The notes beneath the pieces are model-generated. The model was not told the DNA's origin, did not search any database, and saw nothing but the letters and a program-made list of their open reading frames with translations. A stretch of 64,000 nt of DNA, from positions 1,116,001 to 1,180,000 of the forward strand of contig JAEVLN010000010.1 in the NCBI GenBank assembly GCA_018350325.1. The letters run 5' to 3'. Below, piece by piece: positions 33,729-45,925 of the stretch. The stretch is from Globodera rostochiensis. Its lineage: Eukaryota; Nematoda; Chromadorea; Rhabditida; Heteroderidae. Every line of letters begins with the position of its first letter. The first letter of the stretch is position 1. Made by a program: the position numbers and the translations under genes.

Positions 33729-35275
33729 CGTCTCGGCAGAATATCTGTAATAAAACAAAAAGTTATTATCAAATGAACAAATTTATAATTAAATTAAACC
33801 GAAAATAGGTAATAATATCATAAAAAAGGAAGCGCAACAATCAAAAGTTCCCGTAATAAACCGCCTATTAAATTGGGAAATTCAATTAAATGGCACATAA
33901 AAAGCAAAAGTGTTAAATTATTAATTTGCCTCCGATTGAATGGCGGTCATTATATAACACCGGTTGCTTTAAAACTTCCAATACCGAAAAGCTCTCTAAA
34001 TACATTTTTTTTGGCCATTTGCGTGCTTAATTTTTTGTTACCATATTCGGGTTTTGGGCCCCAATAGCATTAAAAATGCAAAAATGTAATTTTTTTTACA
34101 CACTTTTTCTGTAATTTTTGCACATGGAATAATTTCTTGTAATGAAACATTTTCATTTTGGACATTCGTGACAAAAATTATGAAAGTTTTTCGTCGTTTT
34201 TTTTATGTGGCAATTCCTATTTTAGGCTAAGTTGGCATTAGCTGGAAACAAAAAGTAAGGAGTGGGCAAATTTTGTACATTTTTGCTGGCTTTATCCAAT
34301 TTTTATGTAAAAAAAGGAGCAGCTTCAAATAATGAAATTTAAGGTTTTTGATAGATTGGATTAAATGTTCCCTAATCTAATTTTTGGATTATTATTTTAA
34401 AAATGTGGCTTTAACTTGTTTTGTGCCATTATATTAAAGTATATACAATTCTTTGAAGGATTTTTTTTTACAAAAGCTAATACAGGTCAACGCCAAAATA
34501 ATTTTCACATTTTTAGTGATCTGAATTTACATTGATAAAAATAAATTTTTTTAAAATCAATATTAGGATGAATTAGATTTTTAAATTATGTTTTCAATTA
34601 AATTTTACAAAATTTTAAAAATGCAAACATTATATCTCCGCCGGAAAAATTTGTGAAAATAATTAGCTTACGAAAATTAATAAATTTCTTCATCAAAAAT
34701 GTTCGAACCTAGTGCTTTGTTGACTACTTAAAATAACGTATTTTAAAAAAACCGATTTTTAAATCTCACAACACTCTGACCCTTAAAAAAATCTTGAGAT
34801 TGATCGGATCTTTGTCGGAATCCCGACCGGACATCTTTGGGGGTATTTTTGGGGTTGATCGATACCAAAAAAAAAAAATCGGTATTTTTAGGCCTCAAGC
34901 AAGCGCGACGTTCAATTCAATGTTTCGTCACAAAATTTCATTTTTCAAAATTGTTAGATTTGTAATAAATGTTTTAAAAAATTTTTTTGTTTTGTTTTGT
35001 TGCACTCATTAACTTTAAAAAGACTACCTATTCTACTCTACAAACTTAAAATCGTTTTTCTTATGCACAACATTATTAAAAGTTAGAGTGTCGCAAGGAA
35101 ATTTGACAATTTAAAAATGAATATGCAATAATAAATTGTTCATTAAAATGCAAATCGTTAAAAAAAAATATTTGAGTGCATTCAAAAAACTCATTTTTTT
35201 GATCACTTTTCAAATTGCCGTCGATTTTTTCAGCAACACCGTGGCAATTTTGACAGCGTCCTTGGCCTCCGAAAT
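33729..35275. other. Mirror of the receptor upstream region, no gene
   Basis: Reverse complement of about 15,743-17,239. No exon is supported. It ends at the duplication border inside the short frame described at 15,679. Confidence 0.5.
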
Positions 35276-35690
35276 AAATTAACGCAAAATAGTGCTGCTT
35301 ATGGCAATAACATTCGGACCGGTCCCCCCTATGTTTTTCAAAAATTAAACCGGTTCAAAAGCCGGTTTAAATGCTCGTCCCAATAAAATTTTTGATTGCC
35401 TATTTGTTCAGTCCCTAAAAAACCGATTAAAGTGGGTTTAAATGATTGAGAGCCTGGGCCCTATGATCCATATTTTCCCCATTTTATATTACGGTCAGGG
35501 TCAGATTGGCGCCGCCCATCTTGCGCCAAATTTTAAACCGTCGAATTTTAAGTTAAAACTTTTTTGCAGAAAAGACAAACCAAATCAAAAATTCGAAAAA
35601 CTGAGAGCTTTTGAGTGAATTAAGTGCCAATTTTTTGGGGGTTGTAGTGTGCAAATTTTGGAACTTTATAAATCGCAATTGCTTGGAAAT
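35276..35690. repeat. Dispersed flanking repeat of the GSS array (fragment) and spacer
   Basis: Starts with GCAAAATAGTGCTGCTTATGGC, a sequence that also precedes the GSS-like genes at about 37,107 and 49,437 and occurs at about 42,341. The remaining 350 bp shows nothing recognisable. Confidence 0.55.
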
Positions 35691-36925
35691 ATAATGCTTT
35701 TTAAGTGTTAAAAAAGCTAAATATTCTCTAAAAAATCAAAATAAAAAATACTTAGTTTTAACAATTCAAAAACTGTAGACTCAGTTGTTGACGGATTATG
35801 AAATGCGCATTTTTAAAAAACAAATAGCGGCATTCCAAACCAAAAAATAATAAGAATTAATACAAATTATAAACTCATTTTATAAAACATAGCTACAATT
35901 TTGATTGTAAGAAAATTATTTATCCAATGTTCAAGAATAATAATACAAATTACAAAATGCAGAGCTAAGCCTCGAAATCAATAGCATTCAGAACTTCCGT
36001 TTCTTCAGGTTCAGCGGGTTACACCACCCGATTCCGATCACTGATTTAGACCAGATATGGCGAATCGCCGACACTGTATCCCTTCCAGACGCTGCCCTCC
36101 TCCACGCTGGCCAGTTTAGTCTTCATCATATGCCCGGTTCTGGAGAAGTACGACACTTTGCCAGTCTCCATGTTGCCTATCAAACAGCCGAAGATGCCCA
36201 GCTCCGGGGTTGCGTCAACATTCAGAGCGGGCTCCGTGTTTGGACGAATAAAATGATTCTTAAAAATATAAATTGATTTTGCAAACAAGCTGAATGCTGA
36301 ATTAAGCTTGTTTAGTGAAGTTGAACAATTAAACTAACTCAAGAAAATTAATGCTAAAAATATAACTGAAATTTTGATCCTAGATAGAGTTTCTTATACA
36401 ATTTTCTAGCACCTGATCAATTCTTGTTGGCATTTAAATTCCCAACTTGAACCTGAATGCAAACTTTCAATCTATAATAGTCTTAAACACAAGAGCTCGG
36501 ACTTGAGGACCGATCGAGAATCTCGAAAATCTTAATCTCGAGAAAATTAAACGAACTAGATTCGTTCGAAATTACAAAAAAATCTCGAATCTCAAAAAAA
36601 AACTCGGTAAAAATTCGTCGATCGAGAATCTCGAAAAAATCTCGTCGAAATTCACCGAGATTTCGATCGGTCCGATCTCTTTCAAACACATTATTCTCAA
36701 TACCTTAACAACCATCGGGCGCAATTTTTCCATCAGTAAATAGAAGCCGCGGTCAGCCGGTGCCATTGTTGCCAATTTTTTGGGTATATCTTCATTGAAA
36801 AAGTTACCAGCAACTTCTGATGAACATTCGTTGCTCTTCAAGACGTACTTCTGCGGATTCTCTGTCGCTTTCTGTTAAATGAAATTATTTATTTAAATTA
36901 TAATTCTTTTTTTATAATACCATCC
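35690..36925 (-). repeat. Inverted duplicate of the 3' end of the GSS-like gene
   Basis: Reverse complement of about 40,590-41,465. The downstream flank (CTATGTTTTATAAAATTAGT ... CACTTAAAAAGCATTG on the other copy) and the last two exons match. Similarity is interrupted by a palindromic GATCGAGAATCTCGA-type insert at about 36,498-36,685. It ends at about 36,925, where the dispersed flanking repeat begins. Confidence 0.75.
36046..36872 (-). pseudogene. Glutathione-synthetase-like fragment (last two exons only)
   Basis: Two exons on the minus strand correspond to the C-terminal 127 codons of the full gene at 37.4-41.2 kb. About 36,872-36,705 reads ATENPQKYVLKSNECSSEVA and IPKKLATMAPADRGFYLLME. 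About 36,258-36,046 reads FIRPNTEPALNVDATPELGI and TGHMMKTKLASVEEGSVWKG. Nothing of the upstream ten exons is present. Relative to the full gene it has the changes EVAG, ADRG and EEGSVWKG, the last altering a glycine in the region equivalent to the substrate-closing A-loop. A palindromic element sits in its intron. It is presumably a non-functional remnant of an inversion-duplication. Confidence 0.8.
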
Positions 36926-37320
36926 GGATTGTGGCAAAATGTGGCATTTATCACCAAAAATCTGGCAGCTGTGTTTCCCGTGTGTGGCACAACTTGTTGT
37001 GATATTTTGGACTTTTTCAGATTTAGTTTCTAATTGCCTGCCTATTTAGAACATTTTTAATGCCTGTAAATCCGACATTAAAAAATAAAATAAATCAATT
37101 TATAAATCGCAAAATAGTGCTGCTGATGGCAATAACATCCGGATTGTGGCAAAATGTCGCATTTGCCATCAAAAATCTGACAGCTGTTTCCCGTGTGCAA
37201 ATTAGAGATTGCTTGGTAATAATCCACGTCATTTTGAAGGATGAAAATCTTTTTAATATTTTATTTTTTGCCAATTTCCGGAATTCCAAACTACGAAAAT
37301 AAATAACATAATTATTCACA
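36925..37320 (+). repeat. Dispersed upstream repeat of GSS-like genes
   Basis: CATCCGGATTGTGGCAAAAT ... ATCTGGCAGCTGTGTTTCCC occurs at 36,925-36,990 and again, longer, at 37,107-37,300. Other copies are at 41,520-41,690 (inverted), 42,341-42,455 and 49,437-49,640. The copies at 37.1 and 49.4 kb directly precede the two full gene copies. Confidence 0.7.
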
Positions 37321-37334
37321 AACATCGAGCGACT

Positions 37335-37350
37335 TGCCATATAAAAGGCG
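37335..37350 (+). promoter_or_regulatory. Possible TATA box of GSS-like gene 1
   Basis: GCCATATAAAAGGCG lies about 95 bp before the ATG at 37,435. The second copy has GGCCATATAAAG at about 49,658. Confidence 0.45.
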
Positions 37351-37434
37351 ACAAGTTTAAACGAAAAATCATTATCCCACTTTATTTCATTTATTGCATT
37401 TAAAATTTGGACGAATTAACATCCCAATTACCCA

Positions 37435-40400
37435 ATGAATATGGCAAACATTCTCCTCATATTATTTTTGTTCTGCTTCATTAATTTTGGAAATACAACT
37501 CCGACGACGCACAATCAGGGTCAGATAATTTTGATTATTCTGAAAACAAAATTGTTCATAAATTGCTCGGGAAAAGATCCCGGCTTTTGACTGGTTCCTG
37601 GGAAGCCTGAAAATCATTAAATTACGGGTTTTAAAAGGATTTATTCCTGGTGACCGTTTTTCCAAAATAAAGCATCCAAAATTCGAGTTTTACTTGAAAA
37701 ATAAAGAATAAATAATGAATTTATATTAAATCATTTTGGGTGCCCATTCTGCCCCGGATTCAGATAAAACAGACAAAGAACAACAATATTGTGTGTCGAA
37801 TATTGAGCAGGATCCGCAAATTTTGCTGGAACAATGTTTGGATGCCAAAGATTGGGCTCTGTCCAACGGATTGGTCAAATTCGTTGTCGTCCCAACCTGT
37901 CCGGAGTGTCGCAAAAAACCGGAAAAAGTTGGAATAATTGAACCAATTTTATAAAAATTAAAGCTGGATAAAATGGCCTTTTTTGCGTTGGTTTAAGCTT
38001 CAAATTTAAAATGTTTGTGCATATTTTTCTTTCAATAAAAGGCTAGAAAATTGAACTATTTTAACTTTTATTGCTGTTCGAATCTTAAAATAATTCTTTC
38101 GAATTAAATATTTTATATTCTGCATTTCAGCCAAACGTCATGACCCAATTTTCGCCATTGTCGCTGTATCCGTCTCCATTCCCACGCAAATTATTCCAAC
38201 AAGCTGTGGACGTACAAAAAGTAAGTCATTCTGACTCACGAAATGATCAGCGGCATTCATAAGAAGTGCTTTTGATCAAATGATTTTTAATAATGATTGA
38301 TGTAAGCATGATTCTAACTCAAACATGATCTGGTCACGGGTCTATAAATTACCGACGATCAGGACTACCTATTCAATCGAATTGATCCCCCCAATAATTT
38401 CAGGCAATGCTATTGTTATATTTTCGCGCATCCTGTGACTATGCATTTTTGAAAGAAGCGCACCGGCAAGTGCTGAACAGTGAGCTCGAGAATGGAAAGA
38501 AAAAACTTGTGACAAGACTCGACGGAATGTTCAGTGACGGCATCCGACAGCCGGTGTCAATGTATTGTCAACGAGCGGTGGGCAATTTTTGGCATAAATC
38601 ATTTTTAAAATTTATTTTGAAGGATTATATGGCGAGTGAAAATGATGATGGGCAATATGTGCTAAAGCAGGTGCTTCAGGCTGCTTTTTTGCTTTAATTT
38701 AAATACAATTTTTAAAATGTTCAGGTTGAAGTGAACGCCGGCGCGATTGGTAGCTTTGCGACTAGCCCCCGGTTTTCCCGGCTTCACCGACGAATGGTCT
38801 CGAATGCGGGCATTGATGTTTCAGAATCAGTGATGCCATTAGACCAAACCGATACAATGGTGGCCGAAACATTGTACCAGGCTTGGTAAGCTCAGTCATA
38901 GTTGGCCCTTTAACGAGATCAATTCTTCTTGGCACAACTTTAAATCTTAATTGCTTTAAAAGGTTGGAATTCGGAAACGCTGAAGCGGTGATTCTTTTTC
39001 TACATGGCGGCCCAAATAGCCATTTAATGCTCGAGTCACGCCAAATACAGCATCAATTGGAGAGCATTTCGACAGAAGGAATAAAATGCCGATTCATCAC
39101 CATAACGGAGGGTGGCCTCAACCGGTCAGTGCTGGGGAGCTAACACTTTACAAAATGAAAAAATAAAACAAATTTTAAAAATAATTTAGGCTAAGCCTTG
39201 ACCCGGACAATTTTTCATTACTTTTGGACAATAAATACGTGGTGGCTATTGTGTTCGATCGTGTTGGTGTTGCTGTATCAAAAGAAGCATTTGACCTTAT
39301 AAACACAACCATTGCCCGCTCAACAGCAATTGTAAGTTGAACTGAAATCGATTCATCTCAATGTGAACTGATTTATGGCCAAATGATTTTGAGAATCTTT
39401 TTTAATTTAACACCCGTGAAATTCGGTTAAATCACTATATATATATATATATATATCGATCACTTGTCACGACCAGCTCCACACCGAAATATAGGTCTCG
39501 AGGGGCGGAAATGGCTTTTAGCTAGGGTTGAGCGGGACCGGGACTTTTGGGAAAAACCGGGACCGGGACTTCCCGGGACCAGAAAAACCGGGACCGGGAC
39601 CAAGATTTTCAACCGGGACCGGTACCGGGACCGGGACTAACCGGGACTTTTCAAGGGAAAATTTTTTTTGTAATGTTCAATGGTAAAACAAAAAAATTTT
39701 TTGTTATTCAAAAATATCTTCTTCTGTCTTTAACTTCAATTTAATCAATCATAATGTTTTTTGAGATTCAGCTTTACTTTTAGGGGGAGGGTGGGGGTTG
39801 GCGGTGCCGATAGGCGCCGCCGAGAAAATTTTTTGAAATTTTGACTCAATTTTGTTAAAGAAATTTCATCAAAATTTTAGCAAAATTATGAATTTTGCTT
39901 CGGAATTTCAGAGAAAAAAAACTGGTTTACGTAAGAGTGAAGGATAACCGGCGGTGCCGACAGGCGCCGCCGGAGAAATTTTTACAAAATTGGCAATCTT
40001 TGTTAAGGAAATTGAAGCAAAAATTCAGGAAGATGTGATGAATAAAATTCATGTTTAGCTTAATTTAAAAAAATATTTAAAAATATTAAAATATTTTCAT
40101 TACCTAATCCTATATTTTTGTGCGTAACCGAAACAAAGCGACCGATAATATTAATTTAACCGTGTTTTTTCACGGAAAGTTAAATTAAAGTACACCCTAA
40201 TTCCGATAAATTCAACTAACAAATAACATTTTTTCAGAAAACTCCCTCACTCGTATTTGCACTAACGCACACGAAGAGAATGCAACAGGTGGTTAAAAAA
40301 ATAGTTTACTAAGCTTGGACTCGATAATGAGACTATTTAATATGCTGGCTACAGAAAACAAAAATGTTAATAATGAATCATAAATAAGTTTTGCATTAAT

Positions 40401-41157
40401 AAATCATTAACTATTGCAATATTTAAAAAAATGTGTAGGTCTTCACAAGGCCTGGGATGGTGGAGAAATTCTTCAATAATCCCGAAGAAGCACACATGGC
40501 CGAAGCAATTCGCCAGGTTCAAACAAAAGCCTGGGCCATCGGGAAAGACAAAGACGTAACTGAGGACATAATAAAGGCTAGTTGACTAAAAATTATAAAT
40601 AATAATTATAATTTGAATAAATAATTTCAATTAACAGAAAGCGACAGAGAATCCGCAGAAGTACGTCTTGAAGAGCAACGAATGTTCATCAGAAATTGCT
40701 GGTAACTTTTTCAATGAAGATATACCCAAAAAATTGGCAACAATGGCACCGGCTGATCGTGACTTTTATTTGCTGATGGAAAAATTGCGCCCGATGGTTG
40801 TTAAGGTGGGGAAGAAAGTGAATTTAAAGTTTGGATCAGTAAGTAAATATCCTGATTTTTGTACATCACAGGTCTGGGTTCGGTAATTATGCATATAGAG
40901 TTCTTAAAAAGCACTAATTAGTAATTGTAATTGTTTTTCTATAGAATCATTTTATTCGTCCAAACATGGAGCCCGCTCTGAATGTTGACGCAACCCCGGA
41001 GCTGGGAATCTTCGGCTGTTTGATAGGCAACATGGAGACTGGCAAAGTGTCGTACTTCTCCAGAACCGGGCATATGATGAAGACCAAACTGGCCAGCGTG
41101 GACGAGGGCGGAGTCTGGAAGGGGTACAGTGTCTACGACTCGCCATATCTGGTCTAA
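37435..41157 (+). CDS. GSS-like: Secreted glutathione-synthetase-like protein, full copy 1
   Basis: Twelve exons (37435-37519, 37764-37927, 38131-38220, 38404-38577, 38623-38670, 38725-38885, 38963-39124, 39190-39331, 40238-40288, 40439-40576, 40638-40805, 40945-41157) give about 531 residues. A signal peptide (MNMANILLILFLFCFINFGN) is followed by the eukaryotic glutathione synthetase fold: LSLYPSPFPRKLFQQAVDVQ, DYMASENDDGQYVLKQVEVN (metal and substrate region), THTKRMQQVFTRPGMVEKF, VLKS, TPELGIFG, RTGHMMKTK and DSPYLV at the end. In true GSS the VLKP motif is followed by a glycine-rich ATP loop (REGGGNN); here it is NECSSEIAGN, so normal catalysis is doubtful. Secreted GSS-like effectors are known in cyst nematodes, and this fits that class. 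Intron 10 appears to use a GC donor (AAG|GCTAGT). Confidence 0.85.
39420..40200. repeat. Repeat-filled intron 8 of GSS-like gene 1
   Basis: Contains an AT dinucleotide run (about 39,437-39,455), a block of ACCGGGACCGGGACTT-type words (about 39,530-39,655) and two GGCGGTGCCGATAGGCGCCG-type palindromes (about 39,799 and 39,950). The palindrome word recurs at about 14,246-14,270. None of this is in the second gene copy, so it was inserted after duplication. Confidence 0.6.
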
Positions 41158-42480
41158 ATCAGTGTCGGAATCGGATTGTAATTTGTATTATTATTCTTGA
41201 ACATTGGATAAATAATTTTCTTACAATCAAAATTGTAGCTATGTTTTATAAAATTAGTTTATAATTTGTATTAATTCTTATTATTTTTCAGTTTGGAATG
41301 CTGCCATTTGTTTTTTAAAAAGTGATTCATTCTTTGATATGTTGCACATTTCATAATCCGTCAACAACTGAGTCTACAGTTTTTGAATTGTTAGAACTAA
41401 TTTAGTTTTTTTATTTTGATTTTTAGAGAATATTTAGCTTTTTTAACACTTAAAAAGCATTGCTCTATAATAACAAATGAAAAAATTTATCGGCGATATG
41501 CGATAAGCGATATCGAGATTTATTTTCGTAGTTTGGCATTCCGGAAACGGGCAGAAAAATAAAATATTAAAAATGACGTTGAATATATCCAAACAATTTA
41601 TAATTTCACACGGGAAACAGCTGCCAGATTTTTGAGTGGTAAATGCCACAGTTTGCCTCTGCCATCCGGGCGTTTTTCTCAAAACAGCCAGCCATCCAGG
41701 GCATATTCCCAAATTTGCTACCCTGGCGTTTCCGCAAATGCCTATTTTGGACTTTTTGGCGGTGTATTTGAGATTTTTTGTGCTTAATTAGGGGTTATGG
41801 GATATTTAGTAGAGATCGGCCAGAAGGGTCGGGCGGTTTTTTTCGGTAAAGTACAAAAAAAAAGTATCGGTACTGAAAAACATCGAAAAAAATTGTCGGT
41901 ACTTTTTCGGTTTTTGACACCAAAATTTTAAAATAACTTTTTAACAAAAATCGTTTATTTCAAAAATCCTGGCCTAAAAAATCATCTTTTTGAGATTTCA
42001 AAATTTTCCGAATTCCGGATTTGCCGGATATTTTTTTTAGATCCGGAATTCCGGGTGGTTGATCCCTTGCTACGGTCGCTTGAGACCGAGAATTGACCAC
42101 GAGACTACAGACCGAACCCCCAAAAAGCACAGACTTTTCTCGGTTCTCGAATTGAGACTGAGCTTTTTTTAAATAATTTGAGGGGGGTTCAAACTCGAGA
42201 ATGGAAATTAGCCGTTTTTATTACGGGTTTTTGTAGGGCGTCGACGATAATAATTAGTGCCTCTTTGCTTGCAATTAGACAATTTTAATGCCTAAAAATT
42301 CGATCCATTAAAATAATAAGAAATCAATTTTTAACCCGCAAAATAGTGCTGCTTATGGCAATAACATCCGGATTATGGAAAAGGTGCCATTTATTTAACA
42401 TCAAAAACCCGTCAACTGTATCCCGTTGCAAATTATAGATTGCTTGGATAGAGTTTGATGTCAGACGTTCTGGAAAACCA
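41158..42480. other. Downstream flank with inverted GSS flanking repeat; no gene
   Basis: 41,160-41,465 is the arm matching 35,690-36,040. 41,520-41,690 is an inverted copy of the upstream repeat. 41,815-42,065 carries GGTACTGAAAAACATCG and TTTCGGTTTTTGACACC words typical of small elements. 42,341-42,455 is another direct copy of the upstream repeat. Confidence 0.55.
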
Positions 42481-42481
42481 G

Positions 42482-45110
42482 CATGGCCCAGCACCTGCTG
42501 TTCCGGAAAACTAGCTCGACCAGAATTTGTTTTTCCTGAAACTCAGCATGGACCAGAATTTGGTGTTCCGGAAAGTCAGCATGGACCAGAATTTGGTGTG
42601 TCAGCATGGACCAGAATTCTATTTGATTTCTGAAATTACAAATGCAAATTTGGTGTTCTGGAAAGTCAGTTTGGACCAGAATTTGGTGTTCCCGAAAGTC
42701 AGTTTGGACTGGTGTTCCGGAAAGTCAGCATGGACCAGAATTTGGTGTGTCAGCATGGACCAGAATTCTATTTGATTTCTGAAATTACGAATGCAAATTT
42801 GGTGTTCTGGAAAGTCAGTTTGGACCAGAATTTGGTGTTCCGGAAAGTCAGTTTGGACCAGAATTTGGTGTTCCGGAAAGTCAGTTTGGACCAGAATTTG
42901 GTGTGTCAGCATGGACCAGAATTCTATTTGATTTCTGAAATTACGAATGCAAATTTGGTGTTCTGGAAAGTCAGTTTGGACCAGAATTTGGTGTTCCGGA
43001 AAGTCAGTTTGGACCAGAATTCTATTTAATCTTCTGGAATTACGAATGCAAATTTGGTGTTCTAGAAAGTCAGCATGGACCAGAATTTGGTGTGTCAGCA
43101 TGGACCAGAATTCTATTTGATTTCTGAAATTACGAATGCAAATTTGGTGTTCTGGAAAGTCAGTTTGGACCAGAATTTGGTGTTCCGGAAAGTCAGTTTG
43201 GACCAGAATTCTATTTAATCTTCTGGAATTACGAATGCAAATTTGGTGTTCTAGAAAGTCAGCATGGACCAGAATTTGGTGTTCCGGAAAGTCAGCATGG
43301 GCCAGAATTTGGTGTTCCGGAATCAGCATGGACCAGAATTTGGTGTGTCAGCATGGACCAGAATTCTATTTGATTTCTGAAATTACGAATGCAAATTTGG
43401 TGTTCTGGAAAGTCAGTTTGGACCAGAATTTGGTGTTCCGGAAAGTCAGCATGGACCAGAATTTGGTGTTCCGGAAAGTCAGCATGGGCCAGAATTTGGT
43501 GTTCCGGAATCAGCATGGACCAGAATTTGGTGTGTCAGCATGGACCAGAATTCTATTTGATTTCTGAAATTACGAATGCAAATTTGGTGTTCTGGAAAGT
43601 CAGTTTGGACCAGAATTTGGTGTTCCGGAAAGTCAGTTTGGACCAGAATTTGGTTTTCCTGAAAGTCAGCATGGACCAGAATTACATTTGATGTTCTGGA
43701 ATTCCGAATGCAAATTTGGTGTTCTGGAAAGTCAGTTTGGACCAGAATTTGGTGTTCCGGAAAGTCAGTTTGGACCAGAATTTGGTGTTCCGGAAAGTCA
43801 GTTTGGACCAGAATTTGGTGTTCCGGAAAGTCAGCATGGACCAGAATTTGGTGTGTCAGCATGGACCAGAATTCTATTTGATTTCTGAAATTACGAATGC
43901 AAATTTGGTGTTCTGGAAAGTCAGTTTGGACCAGAATTTGGTGTTCCGGAAAGTCAGCATGGACCAGAATTTGGTGTGTCCGCATGGACCAGAATTCTAT
44001 TTAATGTTCTGGAATTACGAATGCAAATTTGGTGTTCTGGAAAGTCAGTTTGGACCAGAATTTGGTGTTCCGGAAAGTCAGTTTGGACCAGAATTTGGTT
44101 TTCCTGAAAGTCAGCATGGACCAGAATTACATTTGATGTTCTGGAATTCCGAATGCAAATTTGGTGTTCCGGAAAGTCAGCATGGACCAGAATTTGGTGT
44201 TCCGGAAAGTCAGCATGGACCAGAATTTGGTGTTCCGGAATCAGCATGGACCAGAATTTGGTGTGTCAGCATGGACCAGAATTCTATTTGATTTCTGAAA
44301 TTACGAATGCAAATTTGGTGTTCTGGAAAGTCAGTTTGGACCAGAATTTGGTGTTCCGGAAAGTCAGTTTGGACCAGAATTCTATTTGATTTCTGAAATT
44401 ACGAATGCAAATTTGGTGTTCTGGAAAGTCAGTTTGGACCAGAATTTGGTGTTCCGGAAAGTCAGCATGGACTAGAATTTGGTGTGTCAGCATGGACCAG
44501 AATTCTATTTAATGTTCTGGAATTACGAATGCAAATTTGGTGTTCTGGAAAGTCAGTTTGGACCAGAATTTGGTGTTCCGGAAAGTCAGTTTGGACCAGA
44601 ATTTGGTTTTCCTGAAAGTCAGCATGGACCAGAATTTGGTGTTCCGGAATCAGCATGGACCAGAATTTGGTGTGTCAGCATGGACCAGAATTCTATTTAA
44701 TGTTCTGGAATTCCGAATGCAAATTTGGTGTTCCGGAAAGTCAGCATGGACCAGAATTTGGTGTTCCGGAAAGTCAGCATGGACCAGAATTTGGTGTTCC
44801 GGAATCAGCATGGACCAGAATTCTATTTGATTTCTGAAATTACGAATGCAAATTTGGTGTTCTGGAAAGTCAGTTTGGACCAGAATTTGGTGTTCCGGAA
44901 AGTCAGTTTGGACCAGAATTCTATTTAATCTTCTGGAATTACGAATGCAAATTTGGTGTTCTAGAAAGTCTGTTTGGACCAGAATTTGGTGTTCCGGAAA
45001 GTCAGTTTGGACCAGAATTTGGTTTTCCTGAAAGTCAGCATGGACCAGAATTACATTTGATGTTCTGGAATTCCGAATGCAAATTTGGTGTTCCGGAAAC
45101 TCAGGGAAGT
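42482..45110 (+). repeat. 2.6-kb satellite of 33-bp units with higher-order structure
   Basis: The basic unit, ACCAGAATTTGGTGTTCCGG then AAAGTCAGTTTGG (33 bp), alternates between CAGTTTGG and CAGCATGG variants. It is punctuated by a longer module with TTCTATTTGATTTCTGAAAT and ACGAATGCAAATTTGG. Mixed blocks recur as higher-order repeats, for instance near 42,600, 42,900, 43,350 and 43,860. The unit is a multiple of three, giving long spurious frames on both strands. Confidence 0.9.
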
Positions 45111-45676
45111 CTAGTCAATTGTCAATTATTGCTCCTAGCAAATTTTGCAACACCGTAAGATGCTTTACAACGTTTTTAACTTTAATATTATTCTAATTAA
45201 ATTTTGTTTCGGAAAAAGTCTCGAGCTTTTGGGTCGTAGTCTCAAGTTTCGGGGTCAAGTGCCGGTCCAAATTCTCGAGTCTCGTTAAATTTTGAGTCTC
45301 GATGTTAATATTATTGTTTTTAATAAAATTTTAAAAATGCAAAGATCCAAGGATGTCGAATTACTAATTTTTTTTTGTTATACGTTCGAAAAGTCTTTCG
45401 ATAATTCCGAGGGTTTTCTTCGGTTTGAAAACAGAAATAAAAAATTCCGATTTTGAAAAAATTTCGATTCCAAAAATCTGTTCTTTTGACGCAACGCTGC
45501 TCCTTTGTCTGTTTTGTTCCTTTACAATTAAAAATTTCTTGTTCGTCTTTTGGTGTTAAAAAGTTTGATTTTCAAATCGCTTTCATTTCATAGCAAAATT
45601 ACTGCTTCCGAATCGCTTGTTGACTTGGCCAATGGAATGGCTCAACTTGTTGTGAGCTTTGCATGCTTCTTGGGTT

Positions 45677-45868
45677 GAGTGAATGTGCAAAAAATATACT
45701 GAGCTCAGTTTTGATCAGATTCCGATACTGTGTGCTAAAAAAATATTTTGTTTGATTTTGTTTTTGTCTATGTTGAGTGAATGTGCAAAAAATATACTGA
45801 GCTCAGTTTTGATCAGATTCCGATACTGTGTGCTAAAAAAATATTTTGTTTGATTTTGTTTTTGTCTA
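45677..45868 (+). repeat. 96-bp tandem duplication
   Basis: The segment GTTGAGTGAATGTGCAAAAA ... TTTGTTTTTGTCTAT occurs twice head to tail (about 45,677-45,772 and 45,773-45,868) with essentially no differences. Confidence 0.85.
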
Positions 45869-45925
45869 TTTTATTTAAAAAATATTTATATTTTTATATT
45901 TTAAATCAACCACATATGCTCTTAA

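Larger units (their letters stand above)
29803..35275 (-). repeat. Right arm of the 5.5-kb inverted duplication
   Basis: Reverse complement of 15,743-21,215. It contains the CAP gene on the plus strand and a receptor copy on the minus strand that has lost part of exon 3. It also carries an insertion at about 33,243-33,350 that is missing from the left arm but present in the third receptor copy. Confidence 0.85.

Noticed and set aside
42527..45031. Many overlapping frames of 60-236 codons on both strands
   Set aside because: All follow the 33-bp satellite periodicity, and the repeat punctuation ends every frame at the same module.
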